Assembly: GCA_035362335.1 (NCBI GenBank)
Contig: DAOSDL010000005.1
Span: 1-64,000 of the forward strand
From: JAOSJT01 sp035362335
GTDB taxonomy: Bacteria > Bacteroidota > Ignavibacteria > SZUA-365
Length of the DNA stretch: 64,000 bases
Direction of reading: 5' to 3'
Positions 43,302 to 50,847 of the stretch are shown in pieces. The notes beneath the pieces were generated by a model that saw only the letters and a list, made by a program, of their open reading frames with translations, had not been told where the DNA came from and ran no database searches. The position numbers and the translations under genes are program-made. How positions within the stretch are numbered: position 1 is the first letter of the stretch; the number at the start of each line of letters is the position of its first letter.

Positions 43302-45253
43302 TGTCCATACGAATGCAGCGCTTACTGGCGGCGGCTGGCACCGCCACGCTCGCCCTCATCGTGTACATCATCACGCTGGCGCCGTCGGTGGATTTCATCG
43401 ACGCGGGTGAGCTGGCGGCTGTGGCGCATAGTTTCGGCATCGCGCACCCCACCGGCTATCCGCTGTTCACCATGCTTGCCGGGGTATGGGCATGGCTGCC
43501 GCTCGGCGATGGCATCGTGCGTTTGAATCTGCTTTCGGCCGTGCTCGCGGCCACGGGTGTCGGCTTTCTCGTGGATGCCCTGTGGATGCTGCTGGGCATG
43601 CAGACGAGAAAAAGCGTCGGCAAGGGCGGGAAAAAAGCCGCAGCCGAGCAACGCGGCAGCTCAAGCGGATGGACGCGTAGCGCCGCCGCCGTGATCGGTG
43701 CCCTGGTCGTAGCGCTATCGCGCACGTACTGGCGCACGGCGCTTTCCATCGAAGTGTACGCCCTGCACATGTGCATGCTTGGTGTGCTGTTCTGGGCGAT
43801 GCTGCACCTGCTGACCGCGCTGTCGCGGGAGGAACAGACGCCGACGGGCACGCGCAACGCGGTACTGCTGTTGGCCTTTCTGCTCGGCCTGTCGTTCAGC
43901 AATCACATGAGCACGATTTTCCTCTTACCGGGATTGCTGCTGGTATTCGCGCTGCTGCGGTCCAAGGGTCTGCTGCGCGTTCGACTGCTGCTCATGGCGG
44001 CGGGGGTATTCGTGCTCGGATTGCTACCGTACCTGTACCTTCCGCTGCGCGCGGCGGCGGAGCCGGCGTTGAATTGGGGCAATCCTTCGAGTCTGGAACG
44101 TCTGCTCTGGCATGTGAGCGGCAAGCAGTACAGCGTGTGGATGTTTTCCAGCTCCGATGCCTGGCAGGAGCAATTCTCGAACATCGCCACGCTGCTGCCG
44201 CAGTCCGTGGGCTATGTCGCGCTGCTCCCCGCGCTGTTCGGCGCGGTGCTGCTGTTCCGCAGGCATGCCGTGGTGGCGGGCGGACTGCTGCTGTTTTTCG
44301 CGACCTGCATATTCTGGGCCTCGGGGTATGATATTCACGACATCGATTCCTATTTGCTGCTCGCCATTGTGGTCATCGGCTGCTGGACGGCGGTAGGCAT
44401 CGATGCCTTCGTGCGAATGGCTCAGCGGCGATGGTCGCTCGCTCCGCGCTACGGTGTACTGGCGGGGGCACTGTTGATAATACCGCTTGCATTGCACGCT
44501 TCCAGCGTGTCGCAGCGCGGCAATTATCTGGTCGAGGACTACACCAAGGCCATGTTCGCTTCCTTCGAACCCGGCTCCTTGGTGCTGTCGTATCAGTGGG
44601 ATCACTGGGTGTCGGCGGCGTTGTATTTTCAAATGGTGGAAGGCTGGCGCCCCGATGTGATCGTACTGGACAAGGAGTTGTTCCGGCGTTCCTGGTATCT
44701 CGACCAACTGCGTGTGAATCATCCCGATATCTACGAAACGTCGCGTCGCGAAATCGAGGCCTTCCGCGTGCATCTCGACCGCTTCGAACGCGATCTTCCC
44801 TACGATCCAACGGCGATCGAGAACGCATTCAACGCGATGATCAACAGCTTCATCGACAGGCACATGTCGCGCGGTCCGGTGTATCTCACGCTGGAAATCG
44901 AACAGCAATTTGCACAGGGCTATGTGCGGGTTCCGGAAGGCCTGGCCTTCCGGCTCTTCGCTCCGGATTCGCTTCCCGCGGCTGCCACGCGGAAGTTGCC
45001 CGAGCTGCGCTTCCGTCCGTTCGCCAGCGAGGAGCGCCTGGCGAAGGACATGTGGTCGATGCTCGCTTCGATGCTGGTGAATCACGGCGTGTTTCAGCAC
45101 AGCAGCGGGGAATTCGACAGGGCGGACGCGGCCTTCGATGCGGCGCTGCGATATTCGCCCAGGGACGCGCGCATTCTCGAGTGGAAGCGGCGCAATACCG
45201 CGGCGAGGGCGCAGGGCGCGGCGCCGCCAATGCCGGTACCCGGCGCACCCTGA
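43298..45253 (+). CDS. DUF2723 membrane protein (glycosyltransferase-like)
   Basis: 651 residues with about 10-12 membrane helices in the N-terminal two thirds. The family signature is near the start: LAPSVDFIDAGELAAVAHSFGIAHPTGYPLF, with the acidic residue of GT-C enzymes in the first loop. The C-terminal soluble part (about 430-651) ends with a TPR-like stretch. The fold resembles protein O-mannosyltransferases, so a lipid-linked sugar donor and periplasmic acceptor are likely but unproven. ATGA overlap with the ABC ATPase stop indicates one operon. Confidence 0.88.
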   Translation: MMSIRMQRLLAAAGTATLALIVYIITLAPSVDFIDAGELAAVAHSFGIAHPTGYPLFTMLAGVWAWLPLGDGIVRLNLLSAVLAATGVGFLVDALWMLLGMQTRKSVGKGGKKAAAEQRGSSSGWTRSAAAVIGALVVALSRTYWRTALSIEVYALHMCMLGVLFWAMLHLLTALSREEQTPTGTRNAVLLLAFLLGLSFSNHMSTIFLLPGLLLVFALLRSKGLLRVRLLLMAAGVFVLGLLPYLYLPLRAAAEPALNWGNPSSLERLLWHVSGKQYSVWMFSSSDAWQEQFSNIATLLPQSVGYVALLPALFGAVLLFRRHAVVAGGLLLFFATCIFWASGYDIHDIDSYLLLAIVVIGCWTAVGIDAFVRMAQRRWSLAPRYGVLAGALLIIPLALHASSVSQRGNYLVEDYTKAMFASFEPGSLVLSYQWDHWVSAALYFQMVEGWRPDVIVLDKELFRRSWYLDQLRVNHPDIYETSRREIEAFRVHLDRFERDLPYDPTAIENAFNAMINSFIDRHMSRGPVYLTLEIEQQFAQGYVRVPEGLAFRLFAPDSLPAAATRKLPELRFRPFASEERLAKDMWSMLASMLVNHGVFQHSSGEFDRADAAFDAALRYSPRDARILEWKRRNTAARAQGAAPPMPVPGAP

Positions 45254-45259
45254 AATGGA

Positions 45260-45291
45260 AGCGGCCATTCCCCGGCAAGGGAATGGCCGCT
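45260..45291. terminator. Bidirectional terminator hairpin
   Basis: AGCGGCCATTCCC and GGGAATGGCCGCT form a perfect 13-bp stem with a 6-base loop, between the DUF2723 stop and the stop of the minus-strand STAS gene. GTGTTT follows on the plus strand. Confidence 0.8.
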
Positions 45292-45313
45292 GTGTTTCAT
45301 ACCGCCGCGTCGA

Positions 45314-45679
45314 TTATTCGGCTTTGCCCGGAATGGGATCCACGGCGTAGCTGGCGACCGCGCGCTCGACGGAGTCGAAGCTCTTGAACACTTTCACAAG
45401 CTGCGTGATCATGAAGAGACTGTTGATTTTCTCGGTTACGTTGGCAATGCGCATGTCCCCACCCCCATTGTTCACCGTGGCGAGTGCGGAGATCAATGCG
45501 CCGAGTCCGGAGCTGTTCACCCATTTCAGTTTGCCGACGTCGAGCACGATTTTCAGAAAACCGTCACGCACGAGATGCTTGACGGCATCGCGAAGTTCCG
45601 TGGTGTCCGGCTCGCCCATGAGGTTTCCCTTCATCTCGAGAACGACGACGTCCCCGCGGAATTCCTCCTTGATATTCAT
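45314..45679 (-). CDS. STAS-domain anti-anti-sigma factor
   Basis: 121 residues from the ATG at 45679 with GAGGAA upstream; the longer in-frame opening is not needed. A single STAS domain has the phosphorylation-loop motif KLKWVNSSGLGALISA with the serine in the usual place. Such proteins bind or release serine kinase/anti-sigma partners. The cognate RsbW-like kinase is not in the window. It is third in a small operon after a zinc-ribbon protein and an unknown protein. The B12 sensor pair 12 kb away has no proven link. Confidence 0.9.
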   Translation of the reverse strand: MNIKEEFRGDVVVLEMKGNLMGEPDTTELRDAVKHLVRDGFLKIVLDVGKLKWVNSSGLGALISALATVNNGGGDMRIANVTEKINSLFMITQLVKVFKSFDSVERAVASYAVDPIPGKAE

Positions 45680-45704
45680 GGTGTTCCTCTGTTGTGAAAA
45701 AGAT

Positions 45705-45920
45705 CTACTGATTGTGTCGTTTGTTGGATTGCGCGAGTTGCGCGAATTCGCAATTGCCCTGATGGGTGCAGCTGCCACAATGCGCCACTTCGCGGGGCAC
45801 GGCACCGAAGCAACGTGGGCATCGGTCCGAGAGCGGATTCAGGATGAGGTAATCGCAGTGGGGACAATGCCGCTGTTCAGAGCGCAATTGTTCTTCATGC
45901 GCGCGCAGTTCGTCGCTCAT
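45705..45920 (-). CDS. Small zinc-ribbon protein
   Basis: 71 residues. Two metal-binding knuckles (CPHC and CPRC) are followed by a third cysteine cluster (HCGSCTHQGNC), enough for one or two zinc sites. The start overlaps the upstream stop as ATGA and the STAS gene begins 25 bases after its stop. No family assigned; a small adaptor or RNA/protein-binding role is possible. Confidence 0.75.
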   Translation of the reverse strand: MSDELRAHEEQLRSEQRHCPHCDYLILNPLSDRCPRCFGAVPREVAHCGSCTHQGNCEFAQLAQSNKRHNQ

Positions 45921-46165
45921 GCGTGCGTCGGGGAGTCCAGACGCGCCCGTATGCGTCGGAGGGCTTCAGCCGCATCGATGCGCAATCTCGGTTGTGCGAT
46001 GCGCAGCGCTTCGTCCAGCGAAGAGAGCTCGCCCCGCAGGTACAGCCACACATGGTATCCGAGCCGATTCCTGTCGTTCATATCCACTGTCGGGATATCC
46101 TCGACAGCGGCGTATGCCCGCGCTTCCAACGTATGTTCTGGCCATTTCCGTATGCTGGCCGCCAT
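45917..46165 (-). CDS. Hypothetical small protein upstream of the zinc-ribbon gene
   Basis: 82 residues from the ATG at 46165, chosen because GGAG lies seven bases before it. The sequence is helical and charged (RNRLGYHVWLYLRGELSSLDEALRIAQPRLRIDAAEALRRIRARL). No recognised domain. Overlapping starts and stops tie it to the zinc-ribbon and STAS genes, so it may regulate or be regulated with them. Confidence 0.6.
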   Translation of the reverse strand: MAASIRKWPEHTLEARAYAAVEDIPTVDMNDRNRLGYHVWLYLRGELSSLDEALRIAQPRLRIDAAEALRRIRARLDSPTHA

Positions 46166-46309
46166 GATCGTGCTCCATTCCTCGCGATGGTCGCGATGGT
46201 TCAACCTCTGTGGACGAAGCAATATGGCAGTTTTTCGGCACTATTTCAACGTGCCTCGCGCACAGCGGCGATGCATGGGACTGTGGAGCAGTGCGGGGAT
46301 GGCCGGGTG

Positions 46310-47083
46310 TCACGGATCGAGACGGAATTTCGGATGCAGCAACTCCGCGATGTCCTTGAGGGGGAGGAGGATCTCGGTGGGACCCTGTGCGTAGGAAGCC
46401 ACCTCGTAATTGTTGTAGTACAGCAGCAGGCCCTCGTCGGTAAGGGCCATGTTGTCGGGCAGCGTGAAGCGATCCCCGTCGAACCAATAGCCCGCATCAC
46501 GCAGGGATTGCTGATCGGGCACTCCGCGGATCGAGCGGAACGCTTTTTCCGCGAGCCGCAGAAGTTGATCCCGTCCGGAATCGTCGATAAGATGCCGTGG
46601 TGAGACGCTGGAGCCGTCACGGCTGTCGCACATCAGAAGTATGGAAGTGCTGTTGGGATGCGCGCCACCGGAATACACGGATTCATCCAGGCGCAGCGTC
46701 ACTATGGAGGAGGATGAGAGGAGCACGCTGGTGGCGCGTTCGAGAAACCAGCCGTTGCCGAGGTCGGGGATTTCCTCGCGTGCGGCGAGGTAAGCCTCGC
46801 CCCACGCTTTGCACAGCGTGGCCGCGTCGGGATAGCCGCTGCCTTCCGAGAACGTGGCGAAGGTCAATGCACGCACCTGCGCCCGAAGGGAATCCGCCAC
46901 CGCTCCTTGTCCATCGAAGCGCGGATAGCTCAACGTGATAACGGCGCCGGAGGATTGTTCGCCTCCGCAATCACCGTAGCAGGCGGTGGTGTCGGCAAGT
47001 TCGTAGGAGAAAGATGTTCCGCCATGTGGGGAGCATTGCACGAGGCCGATGGCGAGGCAAAGGGTAATGTAGAAGCGTAGCAT
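46310..47083 (-). CDS. DUF3298/DUF4163-type lipoprotein
   Basis: 257 residues. A lipobox (AIGLVQCSP) ends the signal peptide. The DUF4163-like part (ELADTTACYGDCGGEQSSGAVITLSYPRF...) and the DUF3298 part (LDESVYSGGAHPNSTSILLMCD, with the characteristic SGGAHPN, then DDEGLLLYYNNYEVASYAQGP-like strand) are clear. The family occurs in RsiV-type lysozyme sensors and polysaccharide deacetylases, but no such domain is attached here. GGAGGG precedes the start. Single gene. Confidence 0.85.
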   Translation of the reverse strand: MLRFYITLCLAIGLVQCSPHGGTSFSYELADTTACYGDCGGEQSSGAVITLSYPRFDGQGAVADSLRAQVRALTFATFSEGSGYPDAATLCKAWGEAYLAAREEIPDLGNGWFLERATSVLLSSSSIVTLRLDESVYSGGAHPNSTSILLMCDSRDGSSVSPRHLIDDSGRDQLLRLAEKAFRSIRGVPDQQSLRDAGYWFDGDRFTLPDNMALTDEGLLLYYNNYEVASYAQGPTEILLPLKDIAELLHPKFRLDP

Positions 47084-47124
47084 AACAGATCCCTCCGTTC
47101 AAAAAAGTGAGTAAGGAAGGGATC

Positions 47125-47158
47125 CGATCGGGTTGCGTGCGGGCACGCAACCCGATCG
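47125..47158 (-). terminator. Perfect 16-bp inverted repeat after the YbjN-H1 gene
   Basis: CGATCGGGTTGCGTGC (47125-47140) and its exact complement (47143-47158) are separated by two bases. It lies 55 bases past the stop of the minus-strand gene; a run of six T follows only after 18 more bases on that strand. Terminator or protein-binding palindrome. Confidence 0.55.
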
Positions 47159-47212
47159 ATGGCGATCGTGAATCTATGTATGGCGGACGGCGTGGGAAAG
47201 CCGCCGCAGGTG

Positions 47213-48241
47213 CTACTTCTTCTTCGAGGCGGCTTTCTTCGGGGCAGCGGCCTTCGGGGCAGCGGCCTTCGGGGCAGCGGCCTTCTTCGGAGCGGCGGCC
47301 TTCTTCGGAGCAGCAGCGGCTTTCGGCGCAGCGGCTTTCTTCGGGGCAGCGGCCTTGGGAGCAGCAGCTTTCTTCGGAGCGGCAGCGGCCTTGGGAGCAG
47401 CAGCCTTTTTCGGAGCAGCAGCGGCCTTGGGAGCAGCGGCTTTCTTCGGAGCGGCAGCGGCCTTGGGAGCAGCAGCTTTCTTCGGAGCGGCAGCAGCCTT
47501 GGGAGCGGCGGCCTTCTTCGGAGCAGCGGCGGCCTTGGGAGCGGCGGCCTTTTTCGGAGCAGCGGCGGCCTTGGGAGCGGCGGCTTTCTTCGGGGCAGCG
47601 GCCTTGGGGGCGGCGGCCTTCTTGGGAGCAGCAGCTTTCGGCGCCGCGGCGGGTTTTGCCGCTACCGTGGCTTCTTTTTTGGTTGCCTTCGCGTCTGCCA
47701 TTTTGTGTTTCTCCGCTTTGTGTTTGGGGGTAGTGGATTTACCCTTGGTGGGTGTTGTCGCGTTATTGGTGTTTGCTGTGGTTGCAGAAGTTTCAAACAA
47801 TGAAGCATGGGCGTCCACCGCGCGGAGGCCGCCGGCCATCTTCCGGATAACGTCGTCGGTTTCGTCGGCCACGTAGGCCACCGTGCCGATGGTCATGCGC
47901 AATTCATTCTTGTCAAGATTCGCGCCGGCGATGCTGTGGCTGAAGACAATCGTGTCGTCGAACAGCAATCCGTACGCACCCACGCTCTGTGTGGCATTCT
48001 GCCGCATGAGCCATGCGAGTACTTTCGGACCGATTTTCGCGTTCTGCACGACATAGGCGAGGGCGGTGACCATGGATTCGCCGTCGCCCCAGGGACGCAC
48101 GGACACGTGCACCGCCGCGGATCCGCGACGGATGATGAACACATCATCGATTTCCTGGACGACATCCTTGTAATGTTTGCCATGAATGTCCTTGAGAAAG
48201 GCCTTGACCTTGGTACGGGTGGATTTCACTATACTGGCCAT
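47213..48241 (-). CDS. YbjN-like domain fused to a histone H1-like Ala/Pro/Lys tail
   Basis: 342 residues. Residues 1-150 resemble YbjN/type III chaperone-like domains: SVRPWGDGESMVTALAYVV, KVLAWLMRQNATQSVGAYG and DDTIVFSHSIAGANLDKNEL. A Thr/Lys linker (about 150-180) leads to ~150 residues made almost only of A, P and K in repeats of the AAAPKKAAAPKA type, like eukaryotic H1 tails and bacterial AlgP/Hc1-type proteins. The tail should bind DNA or RNA. An internal ATG at 47701 (MADAKATKKE) with GGAG upstream could make the tail alone. It is 30 bases downstream of pspA, so both are co-expressed. Confidence 0.8.
   Translation of the reverse strand: MASIVKSTRTKVKAFLKDIHGKHYKDVVQEIDDVFIIRRGSAAVHVSVRPWGDGESMVTALAYVVQNAKIGPKVLAWLMRQNATQSVGAYGLLFDDTIVFSHSIAGANLDKNELRMTIGTVAYVADETDDVIRKMAGGLRAVDAHASLFETSATTANTNNATTPTKGKSTTPKHKAEKHKMADAKATKKEATVAAKPAAAPKAAAPKKAAAPKAAAPKKAAAPKAAAAPKKAAAPKAAAAPKKAAAPKAAAAPKKAAAPKAAAAPKKAAAPKAAAAPKKAAAPKAAAAPKKAAAPKAAAPKKAAAPKAAAAPKKAAAPKKAAAPKAAAPKAAAPKKAASKKK
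47216..47680 (-). repeat. Coding tandem repeat of the Ala/Pro/Lys tail
   Basis: Tandem 36-base-like units encode twelve-residue blocks AAAAPKKAAAPK. Codons vary between GCC, GCG and GCA and between AAG and AAA, so selection acts on the protein rather than the DNA. Long open frames on the opposite strand here are by-products. Confidence 0.85.
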
Positions 48242-48271
48242 GCTGCAAGCTCCTTGGAATGATGTCGTGCG

Positions 48272-48940
48272 TTATTCTTTGTTCGCCGCGGCCTTCAGCA
48301 GCGCAAGCTCATCCTCGACGGAACTGCCGGCCTCCAATTTTTTGAACTCGTCATCGAGCGACGTGCTTTCGCCGGCGAGCTCCGAAAAGGCCTCGGCCTC
48401 GGATTCCACCTTGAGCACTTTCTGCTCGTATTTATCGAAGTTGGCGAAGGCGCCATCGCCGATGCCGGCGAGACTCTGCGAGATCTGCTTCTTCGCTTTC
48501 GCCGCCTGATGCCGCGCGATGAGTGTTCCTTGGCGCACACGGGCCTCGTCGAGCTTGGCCTTGAGCTGATCGAGCTGTTGACGCATGACCACGGAAGCTT
48601 TCTTTGCCTCGGCCAGGGGCGCCTCGATATCGCTCGCAGCGCGGTCGAACATGTTCTTCTTCTCCAGCGCCTGACGGGCGAGATCGTCGCGTCCCGCATT
48701 GACGGCCTTCACCGCGCGTTCGTGCCATTCGCCCGAGAGTTTCTTCTTCTCGGCGTACTGGCGCTCGAGCTGCTTCTCGTTGGCAATGGCGGAGCCCACG
48801 GCGGTTGTCGCCTTGTTCACCGCTTCCTCCATCTCGATGACCATTTGCTTGATCATCTTCTCGGGGTCTTCCGCGCGATCAAGCAAATCGTTGATGTTCG
48901 CTTTCACCATGTCGGAAATGCGACCGAATATACCTGCCAT
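48272..48940 (-). CDS. pspA: Phage shock protein A (PspA/IM30 family)
   Basis: 222 residues, a long coiled coil. MAGIFGRISDMVKANINDLLDRAEDPEKMIKQ is the typical PspA/Vipp1 opening with an amphipathic helix followed by the family's DAEDP-like bend. The rest is helical with charged heptads. The protein forms rods or rings that support the inner membrane under stress. The ATG has AGGAGG upstream and a promoter at 48987-49016. It is first in a two-gene unit with the YbjN-H1 protein; no pspB, pspC or pspF is present. Confidence 0.93.
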   Translation of the reverse strand: MAGIFGRISDMVKANINDLLDRAEDPEKMIKQMVIEMEEAVNKATTAVGSAIANEKQLERQYAEKKKLSGEWHERAVKAVNAGRDDLARQALEKKNMFDRAASDIEAPLAEAKKASVVMRQQLDQLKAKLDEARVRQGTLIARHQAAKAKKQISQSLAGIGDGAFANFDKYEQKVLKVESEAEAFSELAGESTSLDDEFKKLEAGSSVEDELALLKAAANKE

Positions 48941-49279
48941 ACGTTCCTCCTGTGTTGGCTGCTGTCCAGCATTATTCAGAATGATACGAATATAAGGATT
49001 TCAATCGTGAATGCAACGCCTATCGCATTTCGATCAATGTTTACAGGCCTTCGCAACAGGTGCGTGCAATGCGCGCCGCGCGTACCCCACGGTGCATTGC
49101 ATGGAACGCATATAGGTGCTCACGCATCGCATGCATGTGTTACGGCCGTGGGGCAGGAAAAATGATAAGCGATAAAAATTTCCGTATCTTGCCGATGTGA
49201 TCCACGGAACCCTTCAGCACGCGTCCGGGTTGTTGAGAAGCAACCGGACGTCGCACCTCCACCTTTGCGTTACACCTGT
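48941..49279. other. Divergent intergenic region
   Basis: It holds the pspA promoter on the minus strand and TATCTTGC at 49185-49192, a candidate -10 for the M28 peptidase gene, on the plus strand. Between them is a stretch rich in GCAT/ATGC words without a clear repeat structure. No gene seen. Confidence 0.5.
48987..49016 (-). promoter_or_regulatory. Promoter of pspA (FCB type)
   Basis: Minus strand: TTG (49016-49014), 19 bases, TATATTCG (48994-48987). Leader of about 40 bases to the ATG at 48940. Confidence 0.55.
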
Positions 49280-50710
49280 ATGACTCGTCCCACGCTCTTC
49301 ATTATCCTCGCCCTTCTGCAAGGCGCTCCCGCATGCATGGCCCAGGGACATGCCGACCTCAACGCGACAGACGTGGCAGTCTCACAACGCGATCTGCTGC
49401 TGCATGTGCAGTGGCTCGCCGACGATGCGCGCGAGGGACGCGAGGTGGGTTCACCGGGCAACGATTCCGCCGCGTTGTACATCGAAAAGGTCTTCGCTCG
49501 TCATGGTCTGTTGCCCGCAGGTGCCGCCGGCTACACGCAGGACTTCGAATTTCAGTCGCCGACCCGACTGTTTGAACACGCGCTGAGCCAGTTGCTCTCC
49601 GATTCTTCGGGTGATGGCGCATCGGTGAATACCGAGGCACTGCAGGCCACGCTTTCGAATCTGCTGAATCCCACGGCCTCCGCGGTCGCACATGCGCCAT
49701 CGTACGAAGGTTCGACATCGGGTCCCACCGCCACCATCGACGGAATACCGTCGCTGCGTGCGCGCAACGTCCTCGGTTTGATCCGCGGTACGGACGCGCT
49801 GCGGCGCGACAGCGTAATAGTGATCGGTGCGCATTACGACCATGTGGGCTGGGGAGGAATGAGTTCGCGCAATCCTGGAGGTCCCCCGGAAATTCACAAC
49901 GGCGCCGACGACAATGCTTCGGGCGTGGCGGCGATGCTTGAATTGGCGGAATACTTCGCCGCCAAACCCACGGGTTACTCGCTGCTCTTCATCGCATTCA
50001 GCGCGGAGGAGCACGGACTCATCGGCTCGAGATTCTGGGTGGCCAATCCCACCATTCCGCTCGGGCGCGTGGTCGCGATGCTGAACCTCGACATGATCGG
50101 ACGTCTTTCGGAAGACAAGCGCGCGCTTACCGTGTACGGCATGCACAGCTCGTCCCGCTGGTCGCCACTGCTGGATCAGGTCAACACGGCGCATCGTTTC
50201 ACCCTGCGGCGCCTTGCCGCGGGAGGCAGCAGCGATCACAGCTCGTTCATCGACGGCGGCATACCATCACTCTTCCTGTTTACCGGCTTGCATAAGGATT
50301 ATCACACGCCCACCGACGATGTGGAGAAATTGAACGTCGAGGGTCTGGAGCAGGTGAGTCGTTTCGCCGCCGACGTCCTCGCCGCCATTGATCGTGGGCC
50401 ACGCCCGACATTCAATACGGCGTCCACAGCAACCGCTTCTCCGGCGAGAAAGCCAGGGCTCGGCATTCGTCTCGATCATGCCTGGGCTGGCGAGGGGGTG
50501 CGCGTGTTCGCTGTGAAAAAGAACAGCCCCGCCGACAGCGCCGGACTGCGCGCGGGCGATGTGCTGCTCCGCGTGGGTTTCGAAGAAGTGGGAACGGTGG
50601 CCGAGTACCTCCGGGCGATCGGGCAGGCGAGAGAAGACGCACCGCTTCCGTTGCGCATCAAACGTGGCGACGAGATCATCGTGCTGTCCATTCCGCAAGG
50701 GCAGCATTGA
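49280..50710 (+). CDS. Secreted M28 aminopeptidase with PDZ domain
   Basis: 476 residues. A signal peptide (MTRPTLFIILALLQGAPACMAQ) directs export. The M28 zinc ligands are in GAHYDHVGW, NGADDNASG, FSAEEHGLIGS, NLDMIGR and LHKDYHTPTDD. A PDZ domain sits at about 395-470 (KKNSPADSAGLRAGDVLLRVG). It should remove N-terminal residues from peptides outside the cytoplasm. The next gene is a larger paralogue of the same type. Confidence 0.9.
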   Translation: MTRPTLFIILALLQGAPACMAQGHADLNATDVAVSQRDLLLHVQWLADDAREGREVGSPGNDSAALYIEKVFARHGLLPAGAAGYTQDFEFQSPTRLFEHALSQLLSDSSGDGASVNTEALQATLSNLLNPTASAVAHAPSYEGSTSGPTATIDGIPSLRARNVLGLIRGTDALRRDSVIVIGAHYDHVGWGGMSSRNPGGPPEIHNGADDNASGVAAMLELAEYFAAKPTGYSLLFIAFSAEEHGLIGSRFWVANPTIPLGRVVAMLNLDMIGRLSEDKRALTVYGMHSSSRWSPLLDQVNTAHRFTLRRLAAGGSSDHSSFIDGGIPSLFLFTGLHKDYHTPTDDVEKLNVEGLEQVSRFAADVLAAIDRGPRPTFNTASTATASPARKPGLGIRLDHAWAGEGVRVFAVKKNSPADSAGLRAGDVLLRVGFEEVGTVAEYLRAIGQAREDAPLPLRIKRGDEIIVLSIPQGQH

Positions 50711-50847
50711 CGCTGCCACCGGCGCGAGCCCCACTCCGCGAGTTTGAAGGAGTATTCGCAAGCTCCCGGGATTTTCGTACCAACGCATTGAAAAAAACTT
50801 GCTACATTATTGAATTGCTGTTGTCACACATCATAGTTCGACATACC

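Noticed and set aside
47107..47876. Plus-strand Ser/Arg/Gly-rich and Ala/Phe-rich frames across the A/P/K repeat
   Set aside because: Repetitive coding sequence leaves all frames open; only the minus-strand frame has a folded domain, a ribosome binding site context and an operon.
49021..49160. GCAT/ATGC-rich stretch considered as a repeat or tRNA
   Set aside because: No regular spacing, no cloverleaf and no CCA end could be drawn.
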